Shown here: positions 6,281 through 14,009 of the stretch, piece after piece | How positions within the stretch are numbered: the stretch's first letter is position 1 | Layout of the letters: every line of letters starts with the position of its first letter | Origin: Methanospirillum stamsii | Lineage (GTDB): Archaea; Halobacteriota; Methanomicrobia; Methanomicrobiales; Methanospirillaceae | Length of the DNA stretch: 64,000 nucleotides | Assembly (NCBI RefSeq): GCF_046244385.1 | Contig: NZ_CP176366.1 | Coordinates: forward strand, 1,984,001 to 2,048,000 | Reading direction: 5' to 3' | Translations under genes and position numbers: made by a program | Notes under the pieces: model-generated | The model's database searches: none | The model's input: the letters and a program-made list of their open reading frames with translations, nothing else | What the model was told of the DNA's origin: nothing

Positions 6281-6840
6281 TCATCCCCTCCGAATACGAT
6301 CCTCTCGGTCATATTCATGTTGCCTACTACATCGCTGGCGTGTCTGGTTTCAGTCCCGTTTTTATCAACTGACTTTGCCCGGGCAATCATCATACCGGAC
6401 CCGTTGACCATGGTGACCGCTCCGGTCTGTGAAGGATCAAGAGTCCTGGTTGAAACGTACTGCCCGGTCTGCATCAGTCCCATGTAATTTATCTCATCGC
6501 GGCTTGGCGTTCCATTCTCCGGAAGAGCAAATACACAATTTTCAGATGGTCCGGTCTGGTTCGTTCCCTGCCCGGAGTATTCATCTACTCCAACCGGACC
6601 AGCCGACTGAACATTAGTCCGGGTTGAAACTTTTCCGTCATTGCCAACATCCAGATTTCTCATGAGAACTGCCATGTTCGTTGTGAACAGGTTCGCCGCG
6701 TATGTCTGCCCCTGGCCTATGACCGTCGAGGATACCCAGGACGACCCATCACAAACGATCGTTGATGATACCGAGTCTGCACCGACTAAACCGGCGATGA
6801 GAAGACAGGCACATCCTATGATTACATAACCCAATTCCAT
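6277..6840 (-). CDS. Secreted protein with signal peptide, candidate virion/surface protein
   Basis: The protein begins MELGYVIIGCACLLIAGLVG followed by A-D-S, a clear signal peptide or N-terminal anchor. The remainder (about 165 residues) is Ser/Thr/Asn/Gly-rich with several N-x-T/S sites, low charge and two cysteines, as in exported beta-rich proteins. It lies between the 167-aa gene and the 55-aa membrane gene in one three-gene unit. Such a set in an integrative element suggests structural or attachment proteins of a virus, or a surface protein of a plasmid. No family is recognised. Confidence 0.6.
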   Translation of the reverse strand: MELGYVIIGCACLLIAGLVGADSVSSTIVCDGSSWVSSTVIGQGQTYAANLFTTNMAVLMRNLDVGNDGKVSTRTNVQSAGPVGVDEYSGQGTNQTGPSENCVFALPENGTPSRDEINYMGLMQTGQYVSTRTLDPSQTGAVTMVNGSGMMIARAKSVDKNGTETRHASDVVGNMNMTERIVFGGDE

Positions 6841-6872
6841 CTCATCACCTCGGAAAAAATGAGAATATTGGA

Positions 6873-7376
6873 TTATGCGAGAGCGGGTATTGCGTCTGCC
6901 CAGGTCTCAATGGTTGTGAGAATGCTGTCAGCCTCGTAACTGGAAATGTTGATTGCATCGCGGCTGAACCGGACGTTATAGAGTTCTCCGGTGTCGGTGT
7001 GGCACTTGAGGGTAACAGAGAAGCTGTCCTCTGAACTGTCATGTGATGCAGTTCCACCCATTGCAGAAGCGAGAGCGGCATTTCCCTGGATGGTTGAAAT
7101 GTTCGTATCAAAAGATCCGGAAGTCGGCGCCTTTACGGAAATCTGTCCAACTTTTTTTCCCTGAACATTTTCATAAACGACCTTTCCGGAGTAGTACTCG
7201 CTGGTTTTCTGAACTGGTGACAGCGTTTCCCCCCCGGAAGTATAGGAAGTACAGCCCCACGGGTTGTCAGTGATGATGGCGCTGATGATAGTGTTCATTG
7301 CATCCTTGGTTGCAAATGGAGTTGCAAGCTTACGCTCAGCACTCTTAACGGTCGACTTTGCGACAAAATCTGCCAT
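6873..7376 (-). CDS. Hypothetical 167-aa protein, first gene of candidate structural unit
   Basis: The start at 7376 (MADFVAKSTVKSAERKL) lies downstream of a strong TATA box. After a charged N-terminal helix the protein is beta-rich, with runs such as GKKVGQISVKAPTSGSFDTN and DSFSVTLKCHTDTGELYNVR, and it ends in a short helix. It has no signal peptide or membrane span. Composition resembles small capsid or tail proteins, but that is only an impression. The next gene starts 32 bases after its stop. Confidence 0.55.
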   Translation of the reverse strand: MADFVAKSTVKSAERKLATPFATKDAMNTIISAIITDNPWGCTSYTSGGETLSPVQKTSEYYSGKVVYENVQGKKVGQISVKAPTSGSFDTNISTIQGNAALASAMGGTASHDSSEDSFSVTLKCHTDTGELYNVRFSRDAINISSYEADSILTTIETWADAIPALA

Positions 7377-7417
7377 TTTCGATTTCCCCCCGTCACTGGT
7401 TGTGACAATTAATATTA

Positions 7418-7436
7418 GCCGGATATTTATATATGG
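7418..7436 (-). promoter_or_regulatory. TATA-box promoter of the 7376-6113 unit
   Basis: The minus strand reads CCATATATAAATATCCGG about 45-55 bp before the ATG at 7376, the best TATA match in the element. It should give a leader of about 20-25 bases. A strong single promoter here fits abundant expression of the gene set downstream. Confidence 0.65.
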
Positions 7437-7536
7437 TTAAAAAGATTTGAAAATGGAGGGAGCGGGAAGCGCCATTTAGAGATTTATGAGTACGATAGCC
7501 CCCCGTAACTGAAATATCAAATTAAAATTGTTTTCG

Positions 7537-7902
7537 GCCTACTACGAAAGAGATCATCCGGGGAGTTCGCCCCTGCGACCGTCACCCCCCTTGATGCCCA
7601 GAGCTGGGCATCATCCCCCTCTGCCAAGCCCATCGGGGGATACCTCGAAAAACCCTCACGTCCGGCTGTAAAGGACAGCCGGGGTTCGTCGCTCGCACCT
7701 TGGGTCCCGGAGCCGGGTCCCATGCAAACGTTTTTCTGCGGGAAGATCCACCGGGAGCCCGGTGGTGACCGGTTGAAGCCTCCTGTCGTCGAACAGATCC
7801 CCGGTCCGATAGTTCGGGCATAAGTTGACTCTCCCGACCGGCAGGAGGGGAGGCCGTCCGGCAGGTCAACCGATGCCCTCTACTCCGCTGGGAGCCCAGC
7901 GG
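7537..7902 (+). other. Structured modules I and II joined, plus strand (possible ncRNA)
   Basis: The fullest copy of the structured element. In order it shows hairpins at 7593-7612 (8 bp, loop GAGC), 7613-7641 (7 bp), 7662-7682 (8 bp, loop AAAGG), 7701-7722 (9 positions, one T-T mismatch, loop GAGC), 7748-7765 (7 bp, loop GAGC) and 7885-7902 (7 bp, loop GAGC). The first part matches 5361-5127 and the last part matches 1595-1462, both inverted. It lies between the end of the replication operon (7944) and the promoter at 7436. Confidence 0.65.
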
Positions 7903-7943
7903 GGAACATCAATTAATTTTAGAGAGAAAAATAGAAATTTTTT

Positions 7944-8240
7944 TCATTCAACTACCCCAAACAAAGCCGCCTTTCTCCTCGGCCACTTATTAATCATATT
8001 CACCACCTGACGCCGGATAGCCAGGAACAACACTCCATTGACCGTAAACTTAACCGCTTTCCCGGGAGTAGAAAGATCCATCTCTCCGGAAGGAAGGATC
8101 GGGAACGGTTCAACCCCTCCACAGGTAAGGATCACATCTGCCTTTGTTACTCTTCCAATTTCTCCGGAGCCGTCAACAATGACAAGAATCTCATCGTTTT
8201 CTCCGGGTAATAATCTTCCAACTTTTAGATAACCGCTCAT
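7944..8240 (-). CDS. Hypothetical 98-aa protein, last gene of replication operon
   Basis: The start at 8240 overlaps the previous stop (ATGA). The protein is beta-rich at first (MSGYLKVGRLLPGENDEILV) with an IGRVTKADVILTCGGVEPFP segment, and ends in a basic helix with INKWPRRKAA. It may be a small OB- or SH3-like fold, judged by strand pattern only. A single-stranded-DNA-binding role would suit the operon, but this is a guess and no family is recognised. Confidence 0.55.
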   Translation of the reverse strand: MSGYLKVGRLLPGENDEILVIVDGSGEIGRVTKADVILTCGGVEPFPILPSGEMDLSTPGKAVKFTVNGVLFLAIRRQVVNMINKWPRRKAALFGVVE

Positions 8241-8494
8241 CCTTGTTTCCACAGTTTATTATGTTCAGACTTTCGGGGGAAAGGAACATGGAACACCAAA
8301 CCGCAGTTGTAACAATGATAATGGGGAGCAGGCTGATCCAATACCCAGGACCGGCCACTCATCCACACGATACCACCAAGACAGCAGCGAGGACATACAA
8401 GCTCCGGAACCAAATTATCATTATACCGTCCGAAAGGAGGGAGAAAGGATCTAAGACCGGAGAGCCGCCAGTATCCCAGGTTGAAAATCCCCAT
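8237..8494 (-). CDS. Zinc-binding small protein
   Basis: It carries two cysteine pairs, C-P-R-C near the middle and C-Y-N-C about 30 residues later, followed by GLVFHVPFPRKSEHNKLWKQ. This is a zinc-ribbon arrangement. The start is uncertain: 8494 (MGIFNLGYW) and 8521 both overlap the upstream gene by 44-71 bases, unusual for this operon, so a later non-ATG start after 8451 is possible. The stop overlaps the next start (ATGA). Confidence 0.55.
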   Translation of the reverse strand: MGIFNLGYWRLSGLRSFLPPFGRYNDNLVPELVCPRCCLGGIVWMSGRSWVLDQPAPHYHCYNCGLVFHVPFPRKSEHNKLWKQG

Positions 8495-8705
8495 CTTCGG
8501 ATAGGATCTCTTTGAACTCATACGCCCGTTTTCCTATCAACAAAACCGGTGCCTCTCTGGCGAAACACCCAAGAACCCGGAGATCAACCATGCTCATTTT
8601 ATCCTGCATGTCTCGCTCTTCGTATTCGATACCGGCTTCGGTTAATTTTTCTTTAAGCCGTTCACAATTCGGGCAGACTTCAAGAGTAAATACAACCGGC
8701 TTCAT
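8451..8705 (-). CDS. Glutaredoxin-like thiol protein
   Basis: The ATG at 8705 follows GGAGG by eight bases. The 84-residue product starts MKPVVFTLEVCPNCERLKEK, which is a thioredoxin-fold strand with a C-P-N-C active site and following helix. It later has R-E-A-P-V-L-L-I-G-K-R-A-Y, where the Pro is the expected cis-proline next to the active site. Length fits a minimal glutaredoxin. In an element of an anaerobe it could supply thiol electrons to a reductase or keep element proteins reduced, which is inference. Confidence 0.8.
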   Translation of the reverse strand: MKPVVFTLEVCPNCERLKEKLTEAGIEYEERDMQDKMSMVDLRVLGCFAREAPVLLIGKRAYEFKEILSEDGDFQPGILAALRS

Positions 8706-9019
8706 CAATCATTCCTCCGGACCGGACAGACCCCATAAGTTTTATCTCCAACCTGCAGGCAGATCAGATCCCCAACATCATCACTCTTATTTGGATTATC
8801 ATCTGACATTTTCCAAAAACTCATTTTGATATCTCCCATATCTTTTTTCGGGAAATCCCCTTCGTGTCTCTTGACAATCTCTTGTAAAAATTCGAGGAGA
8901 ACCGCACCATCAAACCAACCGGATGATGTTTGTTCTATCATCCGATTGGTAAACGGGCCAACCACTCCGCCAACTCCGACCATTTTCTGTAAACAAAAAT
9001 CCTCAATCATTAAACTCAT
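8705..9019 (-). CDS. Hypothetical 104-aa protein
   Basis: Begins MSLMIEDFCLQKMVGVGGVV and ends with a strand-rich segment, DLICLQVGDKTYGVCPVRRN. The centre is charged (EIVKRHEGDFPKKDMGDIKM). The stop overlaps the glutaredoxin start as TGATG. It has three cysteines but no paired metal motif. No family is recognised, and coupling to the thiol gene hints at a shared function. Confidence 0.5.
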   Translation of the reverse strand: MSLMIEDFCLQKMVGVGGVVGPFTNRMIEQTSSGWFDGAVLLEFLQEIVKRHEGDFPKKDMGDIKMSFWKMSDDNPNKSDDVGDLICLQVGDKTYGVCPVRRND

Positions 9020-9255
9020 AATTTCAATCCCCTATCCAGTGGACATGATGAAGCCTGAAAAGTCCCATCGGGCAGCGTGTGGAACGTGTGATTTTGCTTG
9101 TTAATCGCACAAAAATAATAATTTGGACTGTATTGTAGGTGCGAACATTTAATCCAGTATTTTTTAAGTCCGCCGCAATCTTGAGGGATGGCAACACAAC
9201 TGATACATTTTCGACCACCTTTTTTTATCTTCTCATAACTTTTCTTAACCTTCAC
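9016..9255 (-). CDS. 79-aa Cys-rich protein, probable GTG start
   Basis: I chose the GTG at 9255 because it overlaps the primase-helicase stop and leaves a basic N-terminus (VKVKKSYEKIKKGGRK). The upstream ATG would read through 40 bases of the large gene. Cysteines follow as C-I-S-C, C-G-G, C-S-H and F-C, enough for one zinc site. A competing frame at 9024-9218 covers the same bases but has no cysteine pattern. Confidence 0.5.
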   Translation of the reverse strand: MKVKKSYEKIKKGGRKCISCVAIPQDCGGLKKYWIKCSHLQYSPNYYFCAINKQNHTFHTLPDGTFQASSCPLDRGLKL

Positions 9256-12200
9256 ACGCTCATCCCCTGTCTCTCCTGTTCCCGGGAAAAGCAATTATCA
9301 CACAATCCGAGGTAGTTTTCCTTATCGTACCATTTCATCTCATTCTGATGACAGACATCACAACGCCCACGGGGGCCATTGGTCCGGACCATTCCGGAAA
9401 TGTTCACCGTCCCGGGTAAAACGGTGAAGGTCTTACTGATTTTATCCCTGGCCTTGTCCCGGCACTTCTGGCAAATCTTCCGGGTAGTAAACCGTTTCTC
9501 TTCTTTCATGGCCGGAGTGACTTTCTCAGTATATTGAACCCATTTACCACCACAGACCGCACAGGGTCCGGACCATACCCCATTGATAGGGGTGTAGTCA
9601 TCCGGATCAATCTGAGATAGTGCTACCCGCTCAACTGGCGGAACCGGCGGGGTAGTGGCGGATACTGGCGGAACACTTCCGCCTATTAAACCATCGCTGT
9701 TTTTTGAATCTGCCGGAGAAGAAGAGCCTGATGAGATATTTTGATCCATGGTGGCGGAAAGGCGGAAAGTTTCCGGTGCAGAGTCATACATGATCGCTGG
9801 TTCGTGTGTGCTCTGTAAATTCTCATCTTTCCGCTCATTATAATAAAAATTATTTTTATTATTGTTTTTAGTAGAATCGTCCTCAATCTGGTCGCCGTTA
9901 TGCGGCGGAAGACTTCCGCCACCCTTCCGCCCACTTCCGCCACTTCCGCCGGTATCATCATCATGGTCATTGCTCCGGTCTAACCAACACCCACCACCGG
10001 AAGCCCAGGCAGTATAACGGTCATGATCCCAATAGTATACCTTCTGCCTTCGGCTGGTGCCTCCGTTTTCTGAAGTATCTGTCCGGTCAAGAACAGATAT
10101 AGCCGGGCACTTTTCAAGGAGTCCGGAGTAATGAGCCTGATGACTAGACCCACCATTCAGAAGTTTTCTGATGGCATTGTATGACTTATCCGGAAGAAGA
10201 TCCCGAAGTTCTGTTACAGTGAATTCATACCGGTGTGTTTTCTCTATGGCCTGAATCAGTTCAGACTCTGACCGGGTAAGCTTCGACATCTGCCCACCGG
10301 ACTCACCATTAAGAGCCTGATACATCTGACAGGCGATCTTGAAATCATCAGTCGTGGCATGAATCACCCGGCCAACTTTAAGCTCAGTCTCCTCTCGCTG
10401 GTACTGGTGGATGATTGCTATCGACTTCACCAAGTCCAGGAGCATACCCGGGTTTCTCCGGTTCGCTACAGACGAGAACCTAATCTGTTCAGCGTAGGGA
10501 ATGACCACATGTGCCGGCAACAACTGTGCCCAGATATGTTGACAGACGATCATCTCATCCCGGACATGTTCGGTTTCATCCGGAAGTTGAGCCGCCGCGA
10601 AGAGTTCGCGGGTCAATACTTTTTCGTCCTGCTCCGGACTGTCATCAATCCAGCAGGTAAGCATGCGATTCCACACCTGATCGTCTCCGGTCCCGTCCAT
10701 CTTGGCAACCCACCAGACACACCGTTCAGGAATGACACAGGTCTGCCCTTTCCGGTCTTTGTTCACCGTCCGGTAGATGAACGGTTTCTTAAACGAGGTG
10801 GTAACTCCCTTAAGTGTCTCCTGCATCTGTTCGGAGAGAGAAATATCATCAAGACAGATAGCAGAACCCGCCCGGAGATCCTCCGCATAGAAGAGTGCCT
10901 TATCTGATAATCTCCCATCGAGGCGGTATTCTTTCGGGATGTGCTGAATCATCGTATCGAAAGCGTGAGACTTTCCTTTTCCTGACTCCCCGGTCACCAG
11001 AACATGAAGGCCGTTCGAGTTGATGACCGACCGGGACGCAAATGACATAATCAGGCACCGGGCGACAACCTCATCACCCTCATGGTCAGCCGCGAAGGAA
11101 TCGAGGATATATTGTATGGGATCTCCTTCCCGGAGCACCCGGGCAGCTTCAGCCGTGTGATCGACCATTTTGTTAACGTCAACAATATGATCTGATTCTG
11201 CTTCGTTTGCCGGACCACACCCTAGCGCCTCTCCAATTGCAGATTTAACCTCTGCCGGAACATTCCCGTAATACTCATTCTTAGATTGTGCCCGGGTCCT
11301 GGCGTCCTGTCTCCTCTTCTGGTCATATTCCTCGGAGGTCATCTGGCTCGGGCGTCGCTTCGCTCCGCCCTCGCGAACCCCCTCATACATCTCCCGGAGT
11401 TCTGCCCATCGCTGTTGTCCGGCGCCGCATGAGTTATGATGACATCCGGCAAATATTGCACCACTACTAAACTGGATAGCATAGGCGCCGTCTTTGTGTG
11501 CTCCGGAAAATGGGCAGTCGTCCAGGACAAAGAGCCGGCCACCGGAGTATGATTTCTCTTCATACCCGATTCCATGAGATGAGAGCCAGTCGCTCAGGTC
11601 TATACTACCAGTCGTATCAGCCCCACTTATCCGACTAGTAGGATTTTTCTTACTTTCATCCTCTTTTTTGAGTGATGCCAGAAGCATCAGATCAGATACC
11701 GGAACCTGCCGGAACTCTTCCGGACAATCAAGAATTTCTGATCTCCGGTGCGGCCGATCTTCGGTGTGATCTCCCTTCCTGGATACCGTCCCGTATAACT
11801 TCCAGATACGGGAGGCGTTATGATTCGCAGTATCCACGGATGATTTCTCATCGCTGAAAAACTGTGAAAGAGTGGTGAGACAATCCTTTACTAGTTCGGT
11901 TGACTCCTTATCATTCGGAAGGTCAATCCGGTATAGTAGATGCGCACCATTCCCGGAGTCGGCCAGTATCGGAGCCGGCCAGCCCATTTCAGAGAGGAAC
12001 CCTTTGATCTTTGCTGCTTTGACTAAGGCCTCTCCATGCTCCATGTTCGAGGATGAGATCCCTGATGGCCGGGTAGGGTCGATATCAACCGGGAACCAGA
12101 CCCGCCGGGTAATGTCCTGGTCGGATGTTGAAGCATCACTCTTCCCCTGTTTTGAAACCCGATTTACCTTTCTGGCGAGTAAGGCCGGATTAACCGGGTT

Positions 12201-12383
12201 AAGGGTGAAGTAGATTCCTTTAAACTGTGGCGTTGAGTCAAGAGTTTCTGTATCAGCCGCGAGTTTTTCAAAGTCGTTATAGTACCCCGAGAACGTCCCC
12301 GTGTCGGAGAGTGCCCGGACCTCTACAACCTGACCGGATGAGAACAGGACCTTACAGGATTCGAGTATTTCAGCGGCACTCAT
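9252..12383 (-). CDS. Primase-helicase replication protein (AEP primase + P-loop ATPase)
   Basis: A 1043-residue protein with the parts of a plasmid/virus replicase. Residues 96-102 (WFPVDID) give the paired acidic residues of an archaeo-eukaryotic-type primase, followed by SGNGAH at 143-148 and a basic RPHR at 210-213. A zinc site follows: C290, H296, then C314-H-H-N-S-C319. The ATPase has Walker A GESGKGKS at 465-472 and Walker B AICLDD at 508-513, as in virus-type helicases. After a low-complexity linker (about 800-930) two CxxC pairs close the protein. It overlaps both neighbours and should initiate and drive replication of the element. Confidence 0.88.
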   Translation of the reverse strand: MSAAEILESCKVLFSSGQVVEVRALSDTGTFSGYYNDFEKLAADTETLDSTPQFKGIYFTLNPVNPALLARKVNRVSKQGKSDASTSDQDITRRVWFPVDIDPTRPSGISSSNMEHGEALVKAAKIKGFLSEMGWPAPILADSGNGAHLLYRIDLPNDKESTELVKDCLTTLSQFFSDEKSSVDTANHNASRIWKLYGTVSRKGDHTEDRPHRRSEILDCPEEFRQVPVSDLMLLASLKKEDESKKNPTSRISGADTTGSIDLSDWLSSHGIGYEEKSYSGGRLFVLDDCPFSGAHKDGAYAIQFSSGAIFAGCHHNSCGAGQQRWAELREMYEGVREGGAKRRPSQMTSEEYDQKRRQDARTRAQSKNEYYGNVPAEVKSAIGEALGCGPANEAESDHIVDVNKMVDHTAEAARVLREGDPIQYILDSFAADHEGDEVVARCLIMSFASRSVINSNGLHVLVTGESGKGKSHAFDTMIQHIPKEYRLDGRLSDKALFYAEDLRAGSAICLDDISLSEQMQETLKGVTTSFKKPFIYRTVNKDRKGQTCVIPERCVWWVAKMDGTGDDQVWNRMLTCWIDDSPEQDEKVLTRELFAAAQLPDETEHVRDEMIVCQHIWAQLLPAHVVIPYAEQIRFSSVANRRNPGMLLDLVKSIAIIHQYQREETELKVGRVIHATTDDFKIACQMYQALNGESGGQMSKLTRSESELIQAIEKTHRYEFTVTELRDLLPDKSYNAIRKLLNGGSSHQAHYSGLLEKCPAISVLDRTDTSENGGTSRRQKVYYWDHDRYTAWASGGGCWLDRSNDHDDDTGGSGGSGRKGGGSLPPHNGDQIEDDSTKNNNKNNFYYNERKDENLQSTHEPAIMYDSAPETFRLSATMDQNISSGSSSPADSKNSDGLIGGSVPPVSATTPPVPPVERVALSQIDPDDYTPINGVWSGPCAVCGGKWVQYTEKVTPAMKEEKRFTTRKICQKCRDKARDKISKTFTVLPGTVNISGMVRTNGPRGRCDVCHQNEMKWYDKENYLGLCDNCFSREQERQGMSV

Positions 12384-12616
12384 ACCAGTCCCCGTTTCAT
12401 GTCGGTTGCCCGGGTTGCACTCGTATTATAGGATGATAAGGCCAGCATCGCCGCCCGGTCTGAATTCTCCCCTCGGGCACACAAAACCGCCTGCCCTGAA
12501 AAACCGCAATTCTCACAGAAACAGGTGAAGGTTTGCTCCCCCTGTCTGACCGGTTTTTTTGTAATCCGTATAGAATCGCGAGAATGACAGTTGGGGCATG
12601 GAATGATAGGGGTCAT
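12380..12616 (-). CDS. Lar-like zinc-ribbon protein 1
   Basis: A 78-residue protein beginning MTPIIPCPNCHSRDSIRITK, with a second pair C-F-C-E-N-C-G about 25 residues on. Two CxxC knuckles around a small beta sheet, in the operon of a mobile element next to a similar gene, resemble the Lar family of restriction-alleviation proteins. The typical C-terminal A-x-x-x-W-N-x-R motif is missing, so the match is only partial. Zinc binding is more certain than the function. Confidence 0.55.
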   Translation of the reverse strand: MTPIIPCPNCHSRDSIRITKKPVRQGEQTFTCFCENCGFSGQAVLCARGENSDRAAMLALSSYNTSATRATDMKRGLV

Positions 12617-12834
12617 TCATCCTCCGGTCGCCAACGCTGCGCCTTTCTATCCCAACTGATCGCCGCATACTCCTGTATGGCTGAATCAGGCACGGCGTTT
12701 GTTGCTACAACCTCGCCTAATTTCAGCCCACAATTCGGGCACTGAAAATACCCGGATTTATGAGATCTACCGCTCGGCTCAATTTTAAAAACCGCATGCC
12801 CGGAGCATCGCGGGCATGAATTCACGCCATTCAT
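12613..12834 (-). CDS. Lar-like restriction-alleviation family protein 2
   Basis: The start at 12834 follows GGAGG by seven bases and overlaps the upstream stop. The 73-residue protein has C-P-R-C and C-P-N-C-G knuckles and then, near the C-terminus, A-A-I-S-W-D-R-K-A-Q-R-W, which closely matches the A-x-x-x-W-N-x-R signature of phage Lar-type proteins. That family helps phage DNA evade type I restriction. It is the better of the two Lar-like matches in this operon. Confidence 0.7.
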   Translation of the reverse strand: MNGVNSCPRCSGHAVFKIEPSGRSHKSGYFQCPNCGLKLGEVVATNAVPDSAIQEYAAISWDRKAQRWRPEDE

Positions 12835-13085
12835 GCGATCACCTCCGGGGAGACTACCCATGCCCGGGTCCTCGATGAAGGAGAATACACCTCAAAATGG
12901 GCATCACAAATCCGGCTGATTTTCATGCTGATAGATTTTCGCTCCGGCCCCCGGGTTCTGGAAAAACCTAGATATGATTCGATGTTTTTTCGTGAGATTA
13001 TCCGGGACCCATCCGGTTTTTGATTATACCAGTCGCGGACCACGGCCATTATCGCAGCCTCGGTGATTACATCCGCGGTGGTCAT
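12831..13085 (-). CDS. Hypothetical 84-aa protein, possible winged-helix
   Basis: The start at 13085 overlaps the upstream stop (ATGA). The protein begins MTTADVITEAAIMAVVRDWY. The segment RIISRKNIESYLGFSRTRGP looks like the second and recognition helices of a winged-helix domain, and the end (VYSPSSRTRAWVVSPEVI) could be the wing. DNA binding is likely but the family is not recognised. Confidence 0.55.
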   Translation of the reverse strand: MTTADVITEAAIMAVVRDWYNQKPDGSRIISRKNIESYLGFSRTRGPERKSISMKISRICDAHFEVYSPSSRTRAWVVSPEVIA

Positions 13086-13360
13086 TCGATCCACTCCTCA
13101 CCCGTCGCGATTCGGAGAATATAATCGCGAACCTCTTTTGATACGATTTTTACCTGGGTTGGTCCGGGGAGATAATCGTATGAAATCATGTGTTCCCGGT
13201 TGCCCTGGCTGGAATCAATGATAGCAAGGAGAGCCGTTTTCCATAGTCCAGGAACCCGGAGCCGGATTAATTTCTCGGGAGTGTGTACGAAGAAATATTC
13301 AGGCGGGCTTGATCTCATTGGTCCGGTGCCATATTGCGGCATGTCTTCAGTCAATGACAT
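13082..13360 (-). CDS. Hypothetical 92-aa protein
   Basis: The start at 13360 (MSLTEDMPQYG) follows GAGGGTG and lies 13 bases inside the preceding gene. The centre has an alternating beta/alpha pattern (EYFFVHTPEKLIRLRVPGLW, then TALLAIIDSS) and the end is helical. It has no cysteine and no membrane segment. I recognise no family. It sits early in the replication operon. Confidence 0.5.
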   Translation of the reverse strand: MSLTEDMPQYGTGPMRSSPPEYFFVHTPEKLIRLRVPGLWKTALLAIIDSSQGNREHMISYDYLPGPTQVKIVSKEVRDYILRIATGEEWIE

Positions 13361-13547
13361 CACCCTCTTCAACCGGAAAGATAGGTCTCATTCCTTCAAT
13401 CAGGATACAAACCCAGATCGTCTCGCCATCGTCTAACCGGACTGGCCGGGCAGCATTACAATGCACCCCTCTGCAATAGACAATAAACTGACCGGATGAA
13501 ATGAACGGGCAAATTCGGCGTTTAATTGATTCATCAGCATATTTCAT
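13347..13547 (-). CDS. Hypothetical 66-aa Cys-containing protein
   Basis: Begins MKYADESIKRRICPFISSGQ and contains Y-C-R-G-V-H-C and later V-C-I-L, so four cysteines and one histidine could form a metal site. The strands FIVYCRG and TIWVCILIEG suggest a small beta sheet. Its ATG overlaps the upstream stop. No family is recognised. Confidence 0.5.
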   Translation of the reverse strand: MKYADESIKRRICPFISSGQFIVYCRGVHCNAARPVRLDDGETIWVCILIEGMRPIFPVEEGDVID

Positions 13548-13897
13548 ACCGCATCACCCCTAACCGCAGGGTCCCAATGTTCGATTGGGGCGGCTCCTCC
13601 TGCGCTTATCACCCACCGATCCCACCCGGGAGATCGACACAACCATAGCTGTAATTCACCTGGGCATGGCCCACTCGATAAACTCCGGGCTGCTAATCGA
13701 ACATATCCCGAAAATGTCGTCAATCTGGATTTTTTAGATGAGTGCACCACCACGCACAACACATGACCGGGTTTCCATGCAATTATATCAAAAAAATTTA
13801 CGGGTTTGGCGATTCGTTCGGTTGAGTATCCGGCACCTGCTAAAATATGAATCGCCTCGCGAACCGCTGTACGTCCGGCTAGCCATCCGGTGCTCAT
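13544..13897 (-). CDS. Possible resolvase/nuclease-fold protein
   Basis: A 117-residue protein with an N-terminal helix (AVREAIHILAGAGYSTERIA), then F-F-D-I-I-A-W-K-P-G-H-V-L-C-V-V-V-H-S-S-K-K. A D-x-x-A strand followed by a strand ending near lysine is the shape of the PD-(D/E)xK nuclease core found in archaeal Holliday-junction resolvase-like proteins. However, the acidic residue expected in the second strand is replaced by Val, so it may be inactive or wrongly assigned. It comes second in the operon, before zinc proteins and the replicase. Confidence 0.45.
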   Translation of the reverse strand: MSTGWLAGRTAVREAIHILAGAGYSTERIAKPVNFFDIIAWKPGHVLCVVVHSSKKSRLTTFSGYVRLAARSLSSGPCPGELQLWLCRSPGWDRWVISAGGAAPIEHWDPAVRGDAV

Positions 13898-13974
13898 ACA
13901 TCCTCCAACCGTCGACGTGCAATATTTTTATCAACACAAAAATGAAATCTACACATCACAGCCCCTGCAGCCAT
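13894..13974 (-). CDS. Possible 26-aa overlapping leader ORF
   Basis: An ATG at 13974 opens a 26-codon frame whose stop overlaps the start at 13897 (ATGA), in the style of this operon, and GAGGG lies before it. The peptide (MAAGAVMCRFHFCVDKNIAR and a short basic end) has no known motif. A TATA-like GATAAAAATATT within it, about 30 bp before 13897, could be an internal promoter instead. Confidence 0.25.
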   Translation of the reverse strand: MAAGAVMCRFHFCVDKNIARRRLEDV

Positions 13975-14009
13975 CCCTCGACGACCAATCAGTGAGATGT
14001 TCGGGGGCT

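Noticed and set aside
7537..7902. Group II intron or its remnant
   Set aside because: Strong hairpins suggested it, but there is no domain V sequence, no reverse transcriptase frame and no interrupted gene.
9024..9218. A 64-codon minus-strand frame overlapping the Cys-rich gene
   Set aside because: The competing frame at 9016-9255 has cysteine spacing and a coupled start, and this one has neither.
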